A stretch of 64,000 nucleotides of DNA, taken from JBCBRD01 sp039819785 (GTDB lineage Bacteria > Pseudomonadota > Alphaproteobacteria > Rhizobiales > Hyphomicrobiaceae). How positions within the stretch are numbered: the first letter of the stretch is position 1; the number at the start of each line of letters is the position of its first letter. This document shows, one piece after another, positions 1 through 9,283 of this stretch. The position numbers and the translations under genes were made by a program. The notes beneath the pieces were generated by a model. It was not told the DNA's origin and made no database searches. It worked only from the letters and a program-made list of their open reading frames with translations. The stretch lies in contig JBCBRH010000022.1 in NCBI GenBank assembly GCA_039819785.1, forward strand, positions 1-64,000. Reading direction: 5' to 3'.

Positions 1-1
1 C

Positions 2-898
2 GGCTCCGTGTTCATCGACGGCACGACGAGTGTGATCACGGTGACGCCGGCGAATGGCTTCTCCGGTGACATCGATGTGCCTTATGCCATCGCAGACCAG
101 GACGGCGCAACGGACACCGCGGTGCACACGGTGAGGGTGGTGGAAGGCCCGCCCGTCATATTCCAAGATCCTGAGCCGATGAGTTCGCCGTTAGGTGAGG
201 TTCCCGAGTCGAATACAGACATCGACGTTGGCGGCATCATCATCAACACCGTGCGTAATATCGGAGACGTTGGCCTCTACGCGGTCGACCTGAGTGAGGA
301 AGGAATTGTGCTTGATACGGTCAACTCACTGAGTCAACTCGGTGGACTTGGGTCGGCGAGTTTTGGGGAGTTTTCGATCGGTAAGACTATTAACGATATC
401 GGGAGGTTGCAAGACCTTCGCGACAGCAGCGAGCGTGCGTTCCCTGGAAGATTCTCAGGCCTGGACGTTCAAGCTCTTGTAGGCTTCTCCGTTCGGATGG
501 ACGTCGACGGAGTTGGTGCTGTCGGTGACTCGACAAGGAGTGGGCAGATCATCGTTGATACCTTGAAGCGCGATGAGATCATTTACGTTGAGATCGGCAA
601 CAGCCTGAATCTTGACGGTGATCGTCGGGTCACCGGTTATTCGGTCGTGCAAGCTGACGGGAGTCCTTTGCCGGAATGGGTCCACCAGGCGGACGAAGGC
701 CTGTTGCTGGCAGAAGCTCCTGTATCAGGCGGAGAGTTGAGCCTTAAGATCTCTGCGAGCACCAGTGATGGTACGACGGTCACCCGCTCCGTCACCCTGC
801 AACTTGCAACCGGCGAAGTCCAAGAGCTCGCGGAAAAAGGTGCAAATGCTGCCAAGACTTTCCAACAGCAGTTGCAAGAGGCCGGGGGTGGCCGTTAG
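2..898 (+). CDS. C-terminal part of a large cadherin/Ig-like repeat protein (5' end outside window)
   Basis: The reading frame is open from the first bases, so only the C-terminal 299 or so residues are visible. The first 50 residues look like the end of a bacterial tandem Ig/cadherin-like repeat: a TVTPANGFSGD stretch, then YAIADQDGATDTA and a VRVVEG strand. This pattern is common in giant RTX-type adhesins and surface proteins. The following ~245 residues are not repeats. They hold a region rich in Asp, Gly and Val and a segment beginning near IIYVEIGNSLNLDGDR that resembles a DUF-type beta domain often seen at the C-terminus of such proteins. The end is Gln/Glu/Ala-rich (EKGANAAKTFQQQLQEAG). 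No RTX nonapeptides are visible in this part. Surface location is inferred from the family. Confidence 0.6.
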   Translation, partial: GSVFIDGTTSVITVTPANGFSGDIDVPYAIADQDGATDTAVHTVRVVEGPPVIFQDPEPMSSPLGEVPESNTDIDVGGIIINTVRNIGDVGLYAVDLSEEGIVLDTVNSLSQLGGLGSASFGEFSIGKTINDIGRLQDLRDSSERAFPGRFSGLDVQALVGFSVRMDVDGVGAVGDSTRSGQIIVDTLKRDEIIYVEIGNSLNLDGDRRVTGYSVVQADGSPLPEWVHQADEGLLLAEAPVSGGELSLKISASTSDGTTVTRSVTLQLATGEVQELAEKGANAAKTFQQQLQEAGGGR

Positions 899-1150
899 AG
901 CTTCTGGACGTTCGACGCCACCATGTGTCTGTGCTTTTCAGAACGCATCATGGCGACGAGCGATTGCACGAGGTACGAGCATGTGAGCTTGGCGGTGAGT
1001 GCTGCCAAGCGTGTTTCACCGTAGCTCGTCCATAAATACAATGTGTTGTGGAACGCAGCGGTTCTGCTGGCTATTTTGCTGCCAAACTCAATGCGAGAAG
1101 GTTTGGATACGCTTCTTTCTGCGCATAAATGCTTGATGCTATTGCATTTG

Positions 1151-1227
1151 TGGTAGCGGAGGAGAGACTTGAACTCCCGACACGCGGATTATGATTCCGC
1201 TGCTCTAACCAGCTGAGCTACTCCGCC
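1151..1227 (-). tRNA. tRNA-Met (CAT anticodon)
   Basis: Read on the minus strand, a full cloverleaf is present: acceptor arm GGCGGAG pairing with CTCCGCT (first pair G-U), D arm GCTC/GAGC, anticodon stem CGGAA/TTCCG-like around loop CATAA, T arm with GTTCAAGTC and an encoded CCA end. The first pair is not the C-A mismatch of an initiator tRNA, so this is the elongator type. A tRNA-Ile2 whose CAT is modified to lysidine is the only serious alternative. Confidence 0.93.
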
Positions 1228-1411
1228 ATACCGTCCACGGCACCATGGTGCCATTCGCAAGAGGCAGTCATAGGGACCGCCCATATTACCTGTCAAGGCC
1301 TGAGATGATGACAGGGGACGCCACGCGGCAGCGCCCTGTTAATGACCGTATCTGGCAGCCGCACACCCATTGAGACGCCATCCAATTTCAGCTCCTGTTT
1401 CGCCGCGCCGT

Positions 1412-2704
1412 TCAGCTGTGCAGAAAGGCATCGACATCGGTTCTGCTCGAGAGCGGCTCCGCCTCGTCCTGCCGCCGATCCTGCCTGTCCTGATCGCGGG
1501 CGCCCATGTGCGCGCTGACCGTCCCGGCGATCCAGCCACCGCCCAGAACCCGCGACCGCACCCCGCCATCCGCGTAAAACACGCAGGCCTGTCCCGCAGC
1601 CAGACCATCTTCCGGCGCGTGAAGCTGTACGCGCGGGCCGTCTCCCGGTTCCCTCGTTCCCGGATACAGGGTTGCGGGCTTCGGCGGTCGCGTCGAGCGC
1701 ACCCGGGCATGGATTTCAACGCCTTCAACGGGAAGGTCTGAGAACGCGCCGTCGCCAAGCCAATTGATATCGCGAAGAAGGATCGTCGACGTTTCAAGGC
1801 ATTCACGCGGGCCGACGATGACCCGGTGTGCATACCTGTCGAGCTTGACAACATACAGCGGTGCGCCATCGGCAACACCGAGCCCGCGACGCTGCCCGAT
1901 GGTGTAATGCACAATCCCGTCGTGACGGCCCAGCACCCGGCCATCCACATGCACGATGTCGCCAGCCGTCATGGCGTCGGGCCGCAGCTTGGCAATCACA
2001 TCGCCGTATTTGCCTGACGGCACGAAACAAATGTCCTGGCTGTCGGACTTGGACGCAACGGGTAACTTGTATCGCTCCGCCAGCTCTCGCACCCGTGCCT
2101 TGGGCATGTCACCCAGTGGGAACCACAACTTATCAAGCTGTGTCGGCGTGGTGGTGAACAGGAAATAGCTCTGGTCACGGTCCGCGTCCTGGGCGCGCAG
2201 TAATTCCGGGCCGCCAGCTCCGTCGCGCCGCGCAATGTAATGACCCGTCGCCAGGGCATCCGCGCCCAATTCCATTGCCGTGTTGAGCAGATCGGCGAAT
2301 TTGACGTGGCTATTGCAAAGCACACACGGGATCGGCGTTTCACCCGCAATGTAGCTGTCGGCAAACGCATCTATGACCGATGACTTGAACCGCTGCTCGT
2401 AATCCAACACGTAATGCGGAATGCCGATGAGGTCGGCAACCGCCTGCGCGTCGTGAATATCCTGGCCTGCGCAACACGCCCCCTTCTTCCCCACGGCAGA
2501 TCCATGATCGTAGAGCTGCATGGTCATGCCGATCACCTCGTGCCCTGCCTCTTTCATCAAGGCAGCTACGACGGATGAATCGACGCCGCCCGACATAGCA
2601 ACGACCACACGCTTGCGTGGCCCGGCAACATCATGAGCGCGGGCGTCCGGGTTCGCGCGATCCTCCTGGCTGGAAAAATCGGGATTTGGCGTCGGATTGG
2701 TCAT
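1412..2704 (-). CDS. mnmA: tRNA-specific 2-thiouridylase MnmA
   Basis: MnmA installs the 2-thio group on U34 of tRNA Lys, Glu and Gln using ATP and sulfur relayed from a cysteine desulfurase. The 430-residue product has the PP-loop SGGVDSS at residues 38-44, the first catalytic cysteine in PCVLCNSHVKF and the second in SQDICFVP, and a C-terminal beta-barrel. The first 30 residues are a low-complexity extension beyond the usual start. The C-terminal end (DQDRQDRRQDEAEPLSSR) is also longer than in E. coli. It is transcribed away from sciP and stands alone. The family assignment is secure; the exact start is not, since no strong ribosome binding site is seen. Confidence 0.96.
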   Translation of the reverse strand: MTNPTPNPDFSSQEDRANPDARAHDVAGPRKRVVVAMSGGVDSSVVAALMKEAGHEVIGMTMQLYDHGSAVGKKGACCAGQDIHDAQAVADLIGIPHYVLDYEQRFKSSVIDAFADSYIAGETPIPCVLCNSHVKFADLLNTAMELGADALATGHYIARRDGAGGPELLRAQDADRDQSYFLFTTTPTQLDKLWFPLGDMPKARVRELAERYKLPVASKSDSQDICFVPSGKYGDVIAKLRPDAMTAGDIVHVDGRVLGRHDGIVHYTIGQRRGLGVADGAPLYVVKLDRYAHRVIVGPRECLETSTILLRDINWLGDGAFSDLPVEGVEIHARVRSTRPPKPATLYPGTREPGDGPRVQLHAPEDGLAAGQACVFYADGGVRSRVLGGGWIAGTVSAHMGARDQDRQDRRQDEAEPLSSRTDVDAFLHS

Positions 2705-3107
2705 GGCCAGTCTTTGGTTATCGAGCTGCGATCAAATAAAAGCAGTTTCGGCGGATTTATGCGGTCAGCAGGGTAAGGCGGTCAACGCGGTGTGCACCCC
2801 CGTCCCATCATGACGCAACAGCGCCAAAACACAAAGAAACAGGGTCCGCAGCCATTAGTTTGGGCCGTGCACACGCCAACTTCAAGGCATGGCGGCAAAT
2901 CGGTTGCGTTCCAAAAAAGCACGGCGATTACACAACTGTTTCGAGCCGTCCAAGAATGCGACAGTTAAACTTAGCTCGTCAACGTTAATGACTGAGAATA
3001 AAGGAAGATATCGCGTATTTTATGATACTCTTACGCTTGAAGTTAGCTGCAACTTAAGAGCGTTCGTTTATCACAAATGGAGTGTCAGCGAGGGCGTATA
3101 GGGTACG
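2705..3107. other. Intergenic region between divergent mnmA and sciP
   Basis: About 400 bases with no convincing gene. The right half is much richer in A+T than its surroundings and carries the predicted CtrA site at 3043-3057. The left part must hold the mnmA promoter, which I could not place. Confidence 0.5.
3043..3057 (+). promoter_or_regulatory. Predicted CtrA binding site before sciP
   Basis: The sequence is TTAG, seven bases, TTAA, a 7 of 8 match to the CtrA consensus TTAA-N7-TTAA. It ends 50 bases before the sciP start, where a site overlapping the -35 region would be expected. In Caulobacter sciP is a direct CtrA target, so the site fits known biology. Binding is predicted only. Confidence 0.6.
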
Positions 3108-3389
3108 ATGTCAGAACAACATATGAGAGCGCGGGTGCGCTATGTGATCGGTCCGGACGGTAGTCCGCTCACGGTTGCTGATCTTCCACCACAAGATACC
3201 AAGCGTTGGGTCATCCGTCGCAAGGCGGAAGTCGTCGCTGCGGTCCGCGGTGGTCTGCTCAGCATCGAAGAAGCCTGTGAGCGCTACAAGCTTACGGTTG
3301 ACGAGTTCCTGTCATGGCAGCGCTCGATCGATAAGCACGGCCTTCCAGGCCTGCGTGCAACCCGTATCCAGGACTATCGGGGCGAGTAA
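3108..3389 (+). CDS. sciP: CtrA inhibitor SciP (DUF1153)
   Basis: SciP is a small helix-turn-helix protein that binds CtrA and blocks its recruitment of RNA polymerase, limiting CtrA activity in G1. The 93-residue product is almost all core domain: VIGPDGSPLTVADLPP, then RWVIRRKAEVVAAVRGGLLS, then the EEACERYKLTVDEFLSWQ helices. These blocks match the Caulobacter protein closely. ATG 3108 is preferred because a GGG stretch lies about five bases upstream; an in-frame ATG at 3123 is possible. It lies behind a predicted CtrA box, and ctrA itself is at 17 kb. Confidence 0.93.
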   Translation: MSEQHMRARVRYVIGPDGSPLTVADLPPQDTKRWVIRRKAEVVAAVRGGLLSIEEACERYKLTVDEFLSWQRSIDKHGLPGLRATRIQDYRGE

Positions 3390-3615
3390 CGGACTATTAG
3401 ATGGCGGAACTGATTGGATGTTCCGCCACGGTAGGCTGCAGGGCTCACCATGCCGGCCGATGTGCGATACCGGTCTGGCGCATATGAAAACGCCATTTGC
3501 AAAACACATCGAAAACGCGACCTGGTGAACCGAGCAAAAACAACAGCATATAACGCTGGTCACGCCCATTGGCCCGCTTGGCAGTCGCCCACCTGCCATG
3601 ACGTTGACCGTCGGC

Positions 3616-4581
3616 TTAATCGGGCGCACCGTCATCCGCAGCACCGTCGCCCCGCGCAGCAAGGCGCTGATAAGCCTCGATCGCCGGTGCGTCGTGGAAC
3701 TCGTCCATCTCCACAATTTTCCCGTCTTGAATCTTCATGACCAGACGCAACGAACCTTCGTAGGTTTGGGCGGTTGTCTTTGACCGGACCGACACGTAGC
3801 AGCGGACACGTACGATATCTCCGTTAACCTGTGGTTTGCCCGGCTGATAGGTGAGATACTCAAACATCTCCTGCAGACTGTTGAGGCGCTCAACGATCTC
3901 GTCGAGCCCGACGGCTGGACCGGCGGAGGGCATGACGGCCTCGTCGATATGCATGACGTAGACGCAATCGTCAGCAAAACAGTCAAGCGTCCCCTCAATG
4001 TCCCCGACCGACCAGCGCTCAAGAACACGTTCGGCCACACGCTCGGGGGCATCATCGGGGTTCGATGGTGTCTGCACTGCGCCCGGTGGCACGTCATGCG
4101 CGAGCCTGTTGCCCCCCTTGCCCCCCCCACCCCGTCCGGCTGTAGCGTCCGTGGATGGCCGGTCAAACAGCGCCATGAACGCCTGCAATTTCGCGGTATC
4201 GTAGTATTCTTCGACCCGGACAATGAGCATGTCATGAACCTCAAAGAACATTCGGGCTGTTCTAAAGAATGTTTCGCCGCTTTCGCGATGCTTCAAAACA
4301 ACTTCGCACCGCGCCCGAACAATGTAATCGCCACCGTCCGCTCCGAGCGCTCCGAGCGGACGGAACAAGAGATACTCGAAACTCTGATCCAGCATCTTCC
4401 AACGGCGGGCAATGGCATTTCGACCACGCGCGGTCCCTCCAAACGGAAATCCGGTCTCCGCCGCGCGAAGCGTCCAAACGCACGCAGGGTGAAGCAGAGA
4501 AAAGGCGGCGCGGAAATCGCGTCGGGAAAACGCTTCCAGCGCCCGGCGGACAAGGGCCACCGGAGGATCATCAACAGGCAT
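3616..4581 (-). CDS. Tandem NTF2/SnoaL-like domain protein
   Basis: The product (about 321 residues from the chosen ATG) has two copies of a SnoaL/NTF2-like fold joined by a Gly-rich linker. Copy 1 runs from VALVRRALEAFSRRD to the EEYYDTAKLQAFM end; copy 2 from ERVLERWSVGDIEGTLD to EFHDAPAIEAYQRLA. Both show the same order: an N-terminal helix, a buried FADDCVY/HPACVW strand, an FEYL motif, alternating strands (RVRCYV / RARCEV) and a terminal helix. Such folds bind small hydrophobic ligands or act as isomerases or dehydratases; no specific substrate can be named. An upstream in-frame ATG at 4644 would add 21 residues. Confidence 0.7.
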   Translation of the reverse strand: MPVDDPPVALVRRALEAFSRRDFRAAFSLLHPACVWTLRAAETGFPFGGTARGRNAIARRWKMLDQSFEYLLFRPLGALGADGGDYIVRARCEVVLKHRESGETFFRTARMFFEVHDMLIVRVEEYYDTAKLQAFMALFDRPSTDATAGRGGGGKGGNRLAHDVPPGAVQTPSNPDDAPERVAERVLERWSVGDIEGTLDCFADDCVYVMHIDEAVMPSAGPAVGLDEIVERLNSLQEMFEYLTYQPGKPQVNGDIVRVRCYVSVRSKTTAQTYEGSLRLVMKIQDGKIVEMDEFHDAPAIEAYQRLAARGDGAADDGAPD

Positions 4582-4927
4582 AAAGAAAGGTCTCAAAAGG
4601 AAAGACGAAGCAACGAATGAACAGCGGTTATCGCATCTGGTCAAGGCGAGAAGGGCAGCCTACGCACAATTGCTAACGGTATGTTTTCAATGCGCACACG
4701 TGTCAAGTTCAAGCTCGAAGACAGTCTAGTTGCCAAGAGCGCGAACACCCGGCGATTTGCCTTGCCGTCCAACTCGTGCCTTGAAGGGCAGCTGGCTTAC
4801 GCTCAGAAGGGGACCACGGCAAAGACTGGAGAGGCCGGGCCAAAGGCCGAGGTCTGGAAAAGTCCGAAGCCACGCCAGAACCCTGGCAAGTGCACGATTT
4901 ACGCAACGAAGAAGGTCGACACCCACC
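4582..4927. other. Divergent intergenic region
   Basis: Separates the NTF2-like gene and the channel gene. Reading frames here are longer upstream extensions of the two genes and lack export signals or conserved motifs. No operator or RNA structure was recognised. Confidence 0.4.
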
Positions 4928-6130
4928 ATGCCGCGAAACGCACGTGCAGCCTACCTCCCAACCATTGCGACAAACCAGATGCAGCTTCCTATTGGCGCGA
5001 TGCGGTGTCTCATCATGCTGATCGTCGCCATGGTCATCAGCCACAGCCCCGTGAGCGCCCAGGGCACGGAGGCTCCCGAAGCGGAAACCGCAGCCCCACA
5101 AACACAACAGCCACAAATGCCCAAAACGCTGATCGTCGGGACCAAGCTGGCACCACCATTTGTTTATAAGGCCGAAGACGGGTCATGGAGCGGCATTTCA
5201 ATCGATCTCTGGCGCAGGCTTGCACTGGCCCTTAATCGTGACTTTGAAATCAAGGAGTTCGACACAGCCCAAGGGGTTGTCGACGCCGCCGCTGAAAAAG
5301 AAATCGACATTGGTATCTCGGCGCTGTCCGTCACGGGCCCGCGTGAGCTCATCGCCGATTTCTCACACCCCTATTACCAGTCCGGCCTTGGAATCGCTGT
5401 CGCGACCGGCCCCGCCTCGGCATGGGTCAATCTTCTGCGCGCCCTCTCGTCTGGTCCCTTCCTCGCGACCGTTGGCATGCTGGCGCTGTTGCTGTTTGCG
5501 ACAGGTGCCGTCATGTGGCTGATCGAGCGACGTCACAACCCAGAACACTTCCCAACCGATGTGGTGAGAGGTGTTGGAAACGGCTTCTGGTGGTCGGCTG
5601 TGACCATGACGACTGTCGGTTACGGCGACAAAGCACCGGTCACGCTGTTGGGCCGCGCCATTGCCGTCATATGGATGTTTGCAGCGCTGATCCTGACAGC
5701 CGTCTTTACGGCCCAGCTGACGAGCGCACTCACGGTCCAGAGTTTTGCAGGTCCTGTCACCAGCGTCGCGGATTTGGGAAAGGCGAATGTCGGAATCCTG
5801 GAAGGCGCATCCAGCGAGGCATATTTTCGGGACCGCCGCCAGTTCCCGCAATCCTTTGCAAACGTGAGCGCCGGATTGGCCGCCTTGAAGTCAGGCCGCA
5901 TCGACGCGTTTGTTCACGATGCTCCGATCTTGGGTTTTGAAATTTCGAAAGGCGACGCAAAAGGTATCGAATTGTTGGGCGACCTGTTCGAAACGCAGAA
6001 TTACGCTGTCGTCATGCCCCAGGACAGTTCTTTGCGTGAACCCCTCAATCAGGCGCTTTTGGAGATCACAGCCTCCGACCTCTGGCCTGCCATCACGTCG
6101 AAGTATCTCGACGTTGGCGGACCCCAATGA
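4928..6130 (+). CDS. GluR0-like ligand-gated potassium channel (periplasmic binding domain split by a K+ pore)
   Basis: The layout is that of prokaryotic ionotropic glutamate receptors. A signal sequence lies around residues 26-45. The first lobe of a type 3 solute-binding domain (residues 66-160) includes SVTGPRELIADFSHPYY, whose Arg139 matches the ligand carboxylate-binding arginine. Next come a membrane segment (178-198), a pore loop with the potassium filter TVGYGD (229-234), and a second membrane segment (241-268). The second lobe (276-392) has Asp331 in DAFVHDAP, in the place of the acidic residue that holds the ligand amino group. There is no third C-terminal membrane helix, as in GluR0. 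ATG 4928 is chosen over 4730 because the longer version adds a basic, export-incompatible tail. The ligand is probably an amino acid; this is inferred. Confidence 0.85.
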   Translation: MPRNARAAYLPTIATNQMQLPIGAMRCLIMLIVAMVISHSPVSAQGTEAPEAETAAPQTQQPQMPKTLIVGTKLAPPFVYKAEDGSWSGISIDLWRRLALALNRDFEIKEFDTAQGVVDAAAEKEIDIGISALSVTGPRELIADFSHPYYQSGLGIAVATGPASAWVNLLRALSSGPFLATVGMLALLLFATGAVMWLIERRHNPEHFPTDVVRGVGNGFWWSAVTMTTVGYGDKAPVTLLGRAIAVIWMFAALILTAVFTAQLTSALTVQSFAGPVTSVADLGKANVGILEGASSEAYFRDRRQFPQSFANVSAGLAALKSGRIDAFVHDAPILGFEISKGDAKGIELLGDLFETQNYAVVMPQDSSLREPLNQALLEITASDLWPAITSKYLDVGGPQ

Positions 6131-6310
6131 TTATTCCGCCCGCCTCCATCCTGATGGGTCTTCAGGCAGGCTAACGCCGCGTCGGCGCTTGCCGGCAGCC
6201 GCGACAATATCTGGAAGCAGACACGGCCTTGGAAAGCCAGCGACAAGGCCCGCCTCAATCCCAGCCAATCACCTCAACGTATGGTCGAGACCGCCTCAAC
6301 TCCTGGCTGA

Positions 6311-9283
6311 CTAAGCTCCCGGCCGGCCGGTTTTCTTCGGCCGTCCACGCCGCGTCTTTGTTCCCGCAGGGTCTTCGAACTCACGTACGACCGTTGGTTT
6401 TTTCGGTATCGGCTTTGCGCCGCCCTTCGGGATCGACGTCATGGCATGCGGTCCCATCTCCTCAAGTGCCGGCTTGTGCGCACCCTTGATGTTCTCACCG
6501 AACGCGCCTGCTCCGGCATTGCGGCGCGGCACCTCGCGGTCGGTCCCAGGCCCCATTTCGCCAGGCTGTGGTTTGCGCACGCGTGAACCGGATCCACCGC
6601 CGCCACCTTTGCCAGTCCCACCCTTGCCAGATGTTCGGCCGCCCTTACCTTTGACGCCCTTCTGAGCCTCTGACTTCGGCAGGTTTCCAGCAGCGCCATA
6701 GGACTTTTCGCCCTGATAACCGCCAGTCTTATTGTCAACAGCCGACTGTCGCGCCAGCGGGTCATCCGAAATCGCCAATTCGGTTTCGCGCAGCCGCTTC
6801 ACCTCATCGCGTAATCTCGCGGCCTCTTCGAAATTCAGGTCGGCCGCGGCAGCCTTCATCTTGCCTTCCAGATCATCGATGACCGCGGCAAGGTTATGCC
6901 CGACCGCACCTCCCGCCTCATCCACGAGACCGGTATCGACCGTGACGCGGTCAGCCTCGTAGATCGACGACATGACATCGGAGATGTTGGCGCGCACACT
7001 TTCCGGCGTAATGCCGTGTTTGGCGTTATACGCGAGCTGTTTTTCACGCCGCCGGTCGGTCTCGGCAATCGCCCGTTCCATTGAGCCAGTGATGTTGTCG
7101 GCATAAAGAATGACCCGGCCATCGACGTTCCGTGCAGCGCGCCCGATCGTCTGCACAAGCGATGTTTCGGACCGCAAAAACCCTTCCTTGTCGGCATCCA
7201 GAATGGCAACGAGCGCGCACTCTGGAATGTCGAGGCCTTCCCGCAGCAGGTTGATCCCGATGAGCACGTCGAATGCGCCAAGCCTCAAATCACGAATGAT
7301 CTCGATGCGTTCCAGCGTGTCGATATCCGAGTGCATGTAACGCACACGAATGCCGGCTTCATGCATGTACTCCGTCAGGTCCTCGGCCATCCGCTTGGTC
7401 AGCGTGGTCGCCAGCACGCGGTGCCCCTTGGCGGCAACCGTGCGGACTTCATCGAGAAGGTCATCCACCTGGCTTTTCGCAGGCCGCAACTCGATCACAG
7501 GATCGGTCAACCCGGTGGGGCGGATGACCTGCTCGGCAAAAACGCCGCCGGTTTGCTCCAGCTCCCAGGACTGTGGTGTCGCCGAAACGTGGATCGACTG
7601 TGGGCGCATCGCATCCCATTCCTCGAACCGCAGCGGTCGGTTATCCATGCAGCTGGGCAAACGGAACCCATACTCGGCCAGCGTCGCCTTGCGCCGGAAG
7701 TCGCCCCGGAACATGCCGCCGATTTGCGGCACCGTCACATGGCTTTCGTCGGTGAACACAAGCGCATTGTCCGGCAGGTACTCAAACAGCGTTGGCGGCG
7801 GGTCGCCCGGTCGCCGCCCTGTGAGGTAGCGCGAGTAATTCTCGATCCCAGCACATGAGCCGGTCGCTTCCATCATCTCCATGTCGAACATGGTGCGTTG
7901 TTCAAGCCGTTGCGCCTCCAGCAGCTTGCCGGTCGCATACATCTCGTTCAGCCGTTCTTTCAGCTCTTTCTTGATGGAGTTGATCGCCTGCTGCAGCGTG
8001 GGACGCGGCGTCACGTAGTGCGAGTTCGCATAGACTTTGACCAATTCAAGATCATCAACCTTCTGCCCGGTAAGCGGATCGAATTCCGTGATGCTTTCAA
8101 TCTCGTCGCCAAACAGCGAGACCCGCCAAGCGCGATCCTCCAAGTGGGCCGGAAAAACTTCGACGGTATCACCGCGAACCCGGAACGTCCCGCGTTGGAA
8201 GGCAGCGTCATTGCGCTTGTATTGAAGCGCGACGAGGTCAGCCAACAGCTGTTGCCGCGAGATGGTCTCGCCAACCTTGATGGCAAATGTCATCGCCGTA
8301 TACGTCTCGACCGATCCGATACCGTAGATACACGATACAGACGCAACGATGATCACGTCGTCGCGCTCCAGCAGCGCGCGTGTTGCAGAGTGGCGCATCC
8401 GGTCGATCTGCTCGTTGATCGAACTTTCTTTCTCGATGTAAGTGTCAGTGCGCGGCACATAGGCTTCGGGCTGGTAGTAGTCGTAATATGACACGAAATA
8501 TTCAACGGCGTTGTTTGGGAAAAACCCCTTGAACTCGCCATACAACTGAGCCGCCAGTGTCTTGTTCGGAGCCAGGATCAGCGCCGGACGCTGGGTCTGG
8601 GAGATCACGTTGGCCATCGTGAACGTCTTGCCGGAGCCGGTGACGCCAAGCAGCACCTGGTCGCGCTCGACGTTCATGACCCCGTCCACAAGATCGGCGA
8701 TTGCAGTTGGCTGGTCCCCCTTGGGCTCATAGTCGGAGACGAGGTCAAACCGCACCCCGCCCTCCGACTTTTCGGGCCGATCTGGACGGTGTGGCGTAAA
8801 GTCCGGCGTCTTACCCGCCACGATCGGGTGCGCGGCCATCATAGGCTGCAACCGCAAGACTTCCTTGGCGCTATCGGTCCGCTCTTCCGGTTTGGCCAAC
8901 AGCGCATCCAGGTATCCGGTCAGGCCCATGTTGCCGGAGGTCGGCATCAGCGCTTGGTTGCGCAGTGCCGGCAAAACCTTGCCTTCGCCAGCCTCATATC
9001 CCGCATTGCCAGCCGTTCCAGGTGCTGCGGCAAAGCCCGCCTGCGGGGCCTCCGCAAAACCTGTCGGCAATCCGCTTGCAGACGTCAGCCCCGGCGTCGC
9101 GGCATCGGTTTCCTGAGGTGGCGGCAACGGCTTGCCGGATGTCCCCCGTGATGGCCGTGCCTTGGGGATCTTCCCTTCAGAACCAACCCCGGATTTTGAC
9201 TTGGCCGGACTTTTCCCGCTGACTTTCGCATTCGAGGCGGTCGACGCGGTTGCTCTGGATGATGTTTTCGTTTTTTCTGCCAT
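6311..9283 (-). CDS. uvrB: Excinuclease ABC subunit B, with long N- and C-terminal extensions
   Basis: UvrB is the damage-verifying helicase-like subunit of nucleotide excision repair and hands lesions from UvrA to UvrC. The core begins near residue 178 (FDLVSDYEPKGDQPTAI), with Walker A GVTGSGKT at 213-220, the beta-hairpin YYDYYQPEAYVP, helicase motifs including the DEADK-like ILDADKEGFLRS, and a UVR coiled coil (LNFEEAARLRDEVKRLR) that contacts UvrC. At 990 residues it exceeds the usual ~670. The first ~175 residues are Ala/Ser/Pro/Lys-rich, and ~150 residues after the UVR motif are Gly/Lys-rich with GGTGKGGGGGSG. Both look disordered. No SOS box was recognised upstream. Confidence 0.96.
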   Translation of the reverse strand: MAEKTKTSSRATASTASNAKVSGKSPAKSKSGVGSEGKIPKARPSRGTSGKPLPPPQETDAATPGLTSASGLPTGFAEAPQAGFAAAPGTAGNAGYEAGEGKVLPALRNQALMPTSGNMGLTGYLDALLAKPEERTDSAKEVLRLQPMMAAHPIVAGKTPDFTPHRPDRPEKSEGGVRFDLVSDYEPKGDQPTAIADLVDGVMNVERDQVLLGVTGSGKTFTMANVISQTQRPALILAPNKTLAAQLYGEFKGFFPNNAVEYFVSYYDYYQPEAYVPRTDTYIEKESSINEQIDRMRHSATRALLERDDVIIVASVSCIYGIGSVETYTAMTFAIKVGETISRQQLLADLVALQYKRNDAAFQRGTFRVRGDTVEVFPAHLEDRAWRVSLFGDEIESITEFDPLTGQKVDDLELVKVYANSHYVTPRPTLQQAINSIKKELKERLNEMYATGKLLEAQRLEQRTMFDMEMMEATGSCAGIENYSRYLTGRRPGDPPPTLFEYLPDNALVFTDESHVTVPQIGGMFRGDFRRKATLAEYGFRLPSCMDNRPLRFEEWDAMRPQSIHVSATPQSWELEQTGGVFAEQVIRPTGLTDPVIELRPAKSQVDDLLDEVRTVAAKGHRVLATTLTKRMAEDLTEYMHEAGIRVRYMHSDIDTLERIEIIRDLRLGAFDVLIGINLLREGLDIPECALVAILDADKEGFLRSETSLVQTIGRAARNVDGRVILYADNITGSMERAIAETDRRREKQLAYNAKHGITPESVRANISDVMSSIYEADRVTVDTGLVDEAGGAVGHNLAAVIDDLEGKMKAAAADLNFEEAARLRDEVKRLRETELAISDDPLARQSAVDNKTGGYQGEKSYGAAGNLPKSEAQKGVKGKGGRTSGKGGTGKGGGGGSGSRVRKPQPGEMGPGTDREVPRRNAGAGAFGENIKGAHKPALEEMGPHAMTSIPKGGAKPIPKKPTVVREFEDPAGTKTRRGRPKKTGRPGA

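Noticed and set aside
2889..3101. 70-codon frame before sciP
   Set aside because: Runs through an A+T-rich regulatory region holding the CtrA box; residues have no coding pattern.
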